From Diploscapter coronatus (taxonomy: Eukaryota > Nematoda > Chromadorea > Rhabditida > Rhabditidae), in contig OZ038423.1 in the NCBI GenBank assembly GCA_964036155.1, positions 16,073,249 to 16,137,248 on the forward strand: a stretch of DNA of 64,000 bases. The letters are read 5' to 3'. Within the stretch, counting starts at the first letter, position 1, and every line of letters begins with the position of its first letter. The translations under genes were made by a program, and so were the position numbers. Of the stretch, positions 62,647 to 64,000 are shown piece after piece. The notes beneath the pieces were generated by a model. The model did no database searches, was not told where the DNA came from, and saw nothing but the letters and a program-made list of their open reading frames with translations.

Positions 62647-64000
62647 GCATCAACAGAAAATATCGTCATCCGTCGTCGTTAGATTGTTGTTATTGGAGCT
62701 GGAAAAGGATTCCATTCTTGTCGACCTCATCAAACTTGTTTGTCTTATTTCTATACCTTCTTCTTCATCAATTCAGCTGTCCCTTTCCCTCTCCCAATTT
62801 CTTTCCATTCTCAGCGATATGCTCAGTTGTACCTCCAAAAGACTTTACCCTACTCTTTCCAATTCGCCTTTCAATTTGAATTCTTTTTGTAATTTTCAGG
62901 GTTTTCTACTAGACACCCGTATATAGGATAGGTCTATCTCTGTATATACGAGTTTGTGTAATTTGAAGGTCTAGCTTCAGCGTTTCATCGGTCAGATAAA
63001 TTAGGAAACTCTGCTTCTATTTCTAGCTTCCCACTGCCATTCCACTTTTGCGTAGTTCAACTGTGCAGCCCCACGACCCTGCCTTCTTTCAACCCTTCTC
63101 CCACTTTGACCCCCTAACCCCCAAAACACTCACGGCTATATCTCAAATGACTCTGTGAAGTCTTACTCTCTTAGCGAGAGATTCACGGAATAAATATTTT
63201 TATACATATAGAAATAAAGCATTAATTATTATTCAACTTGAACATTTTATACTAATCATTTGATTGTTACAAATCAAATCAGGCAGTGTTTGAAGTAGGA
63301 ATTGCATGAATTGAATGTTGGAGAATATGTAAGTGCGGTTGTTTTGTAATAAGTATCTGTCTGCTTTCATTGATTCAATCACTTGTTTGCGTATGTTCGA
63401 TTTTATTGTGTAACAAACCATAGAAAGGAATCTGCTTGTTGTTTCCCTTTCTTTGATTTTCTTGATTATCTCTTCAAAGCCTCATTCTTTGCATTTCCAT
63501 TTCATTACATTGCATCTTTTCTCTTTCTCAGACATTTTCATTCTTCATTCATTCAATCATCATTACTTTGAATGTGCGCACGCTTGTCCTGTCTTGTTGT
63601 CTACAAATCTAATGGATCGTCATCACTTTACAAGTCAAAGTCAAGTATTGCAGCATAGAAAGCAAAAATACCTGCCCGCTTTACTCTTTCAACCCAACGC
63701 AGCATTATTTACGGCTGTGTAGTAGCATCTCGACTGTAGAAGAATGCGAAGCCTTCAAATGCAATTGCAATTGTAGAGCGTCAGATAGCCCTTTGTCGGT
63801 TTTACAAAGACAAGTCGACTTTTACTGTCTAATGTGTTGAACTTTAATAGTTAGAATTCAAGCGCAATGCTTACTAAAATGAAATATGCTAGGATTATTT
63901 TAACTACGCAATAAAAATGCCGATACAAAAAATAACCTTATCATAAGTGTTTGAGAAATCTGAAAATAAAGTCGTGCTTTACCGAACAAACTTTAGAAAA
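62647..64000. other. 3' flank of the collagen gene
   Basis: AT-rich and pyrimidine-rich. AATAAA-like signals occur at about 63191 and 63211. No exon supported before the window ends. Confidence 0.5.

Noticed and set aside
1..64000. tRNA, rRNA, CRISPR or known microRNA genes
   Set aside because: I scanned for T-loop-like GGTTCGA boxes and CRISPR-type spaced repeats and found no convincing candidate. A covariance-model search would be needed to exclude small RNAs.

Overview
The window looks like nuclear DNA of a nematode. It is AT-rich, its introns nearly all end in a tttcag/ttttag-type 3' splice site, several start codons lie just after such an acceptor (as nematode spliced-leader sites do), and it encodes a classic nematode cuticle collagen. 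Genes are intron-dense (ENT: 14 introns in a 1.4 kb CDS; collagen: 30 introns in 0.9 kb). The species cannot be named from sequence alone. All gene models were built by hand from splice sites, reading-frame phase and family resemblance, with no transcript evidence.

Layout. (1) 202-24636, minus: the first 578 codons, in 16 exons, of an alpha-2-macroglobulin/thioester-protein-like secreted protein; its C-terminal part, where a thioester would lie, is off the left edge. Its 16 kb intron (5289-21291) holds two complete genes on the other strand. (2) 10099-12707 and 18412-21018, plus: two GnRH/AKH-receptor-like rhodopsin-family GPCRs with almost no C-terminal tail. Just upstream of the first is a 508 bp inverted duplication with a TATA box and a short secreted-type ORF in each arm. 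(3) 28438-30325, minus: an unrecognised 267-residue Ser-rich protein with a charged helical N-terminus. (4) 31079-34174, minus: an AP-2 transcription factor. (5) 38517-42780, plus: an equilibrative nucleoside transporter (ENT). (6) 43559-44602 and 45256-46060, minus: two neighbouring Gly-rich secreted proteins with aromatic/basic C-termini. (7) 46.9-57.0 kb: a gene-poor stretch. (8) 57081-62646, plus: a 305-residue cuticle collagen split into 31 exons, most of them 11-31 bp.

Repeats are mostly short hairpin (MITE-like) elements in introns. They include three copies of a PIF/Harbinger-like family with TWA target duplications, two elements with TA duplications, and several hairpins of unknown class.

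There is no sign of one shared pathway. The collagen and perhaps the Gly-rich proteins suggest cuticle or epidermal products, the macroglobulin an extracellular protein, and the GPCRs neuropeptide signalling. The most unusual structures are the shattered collagen gene with duplicated exon-intron blocks, the two receptors nested in the macroglobulin intron, and the perfect inverted duplication upstream of the first receptor.
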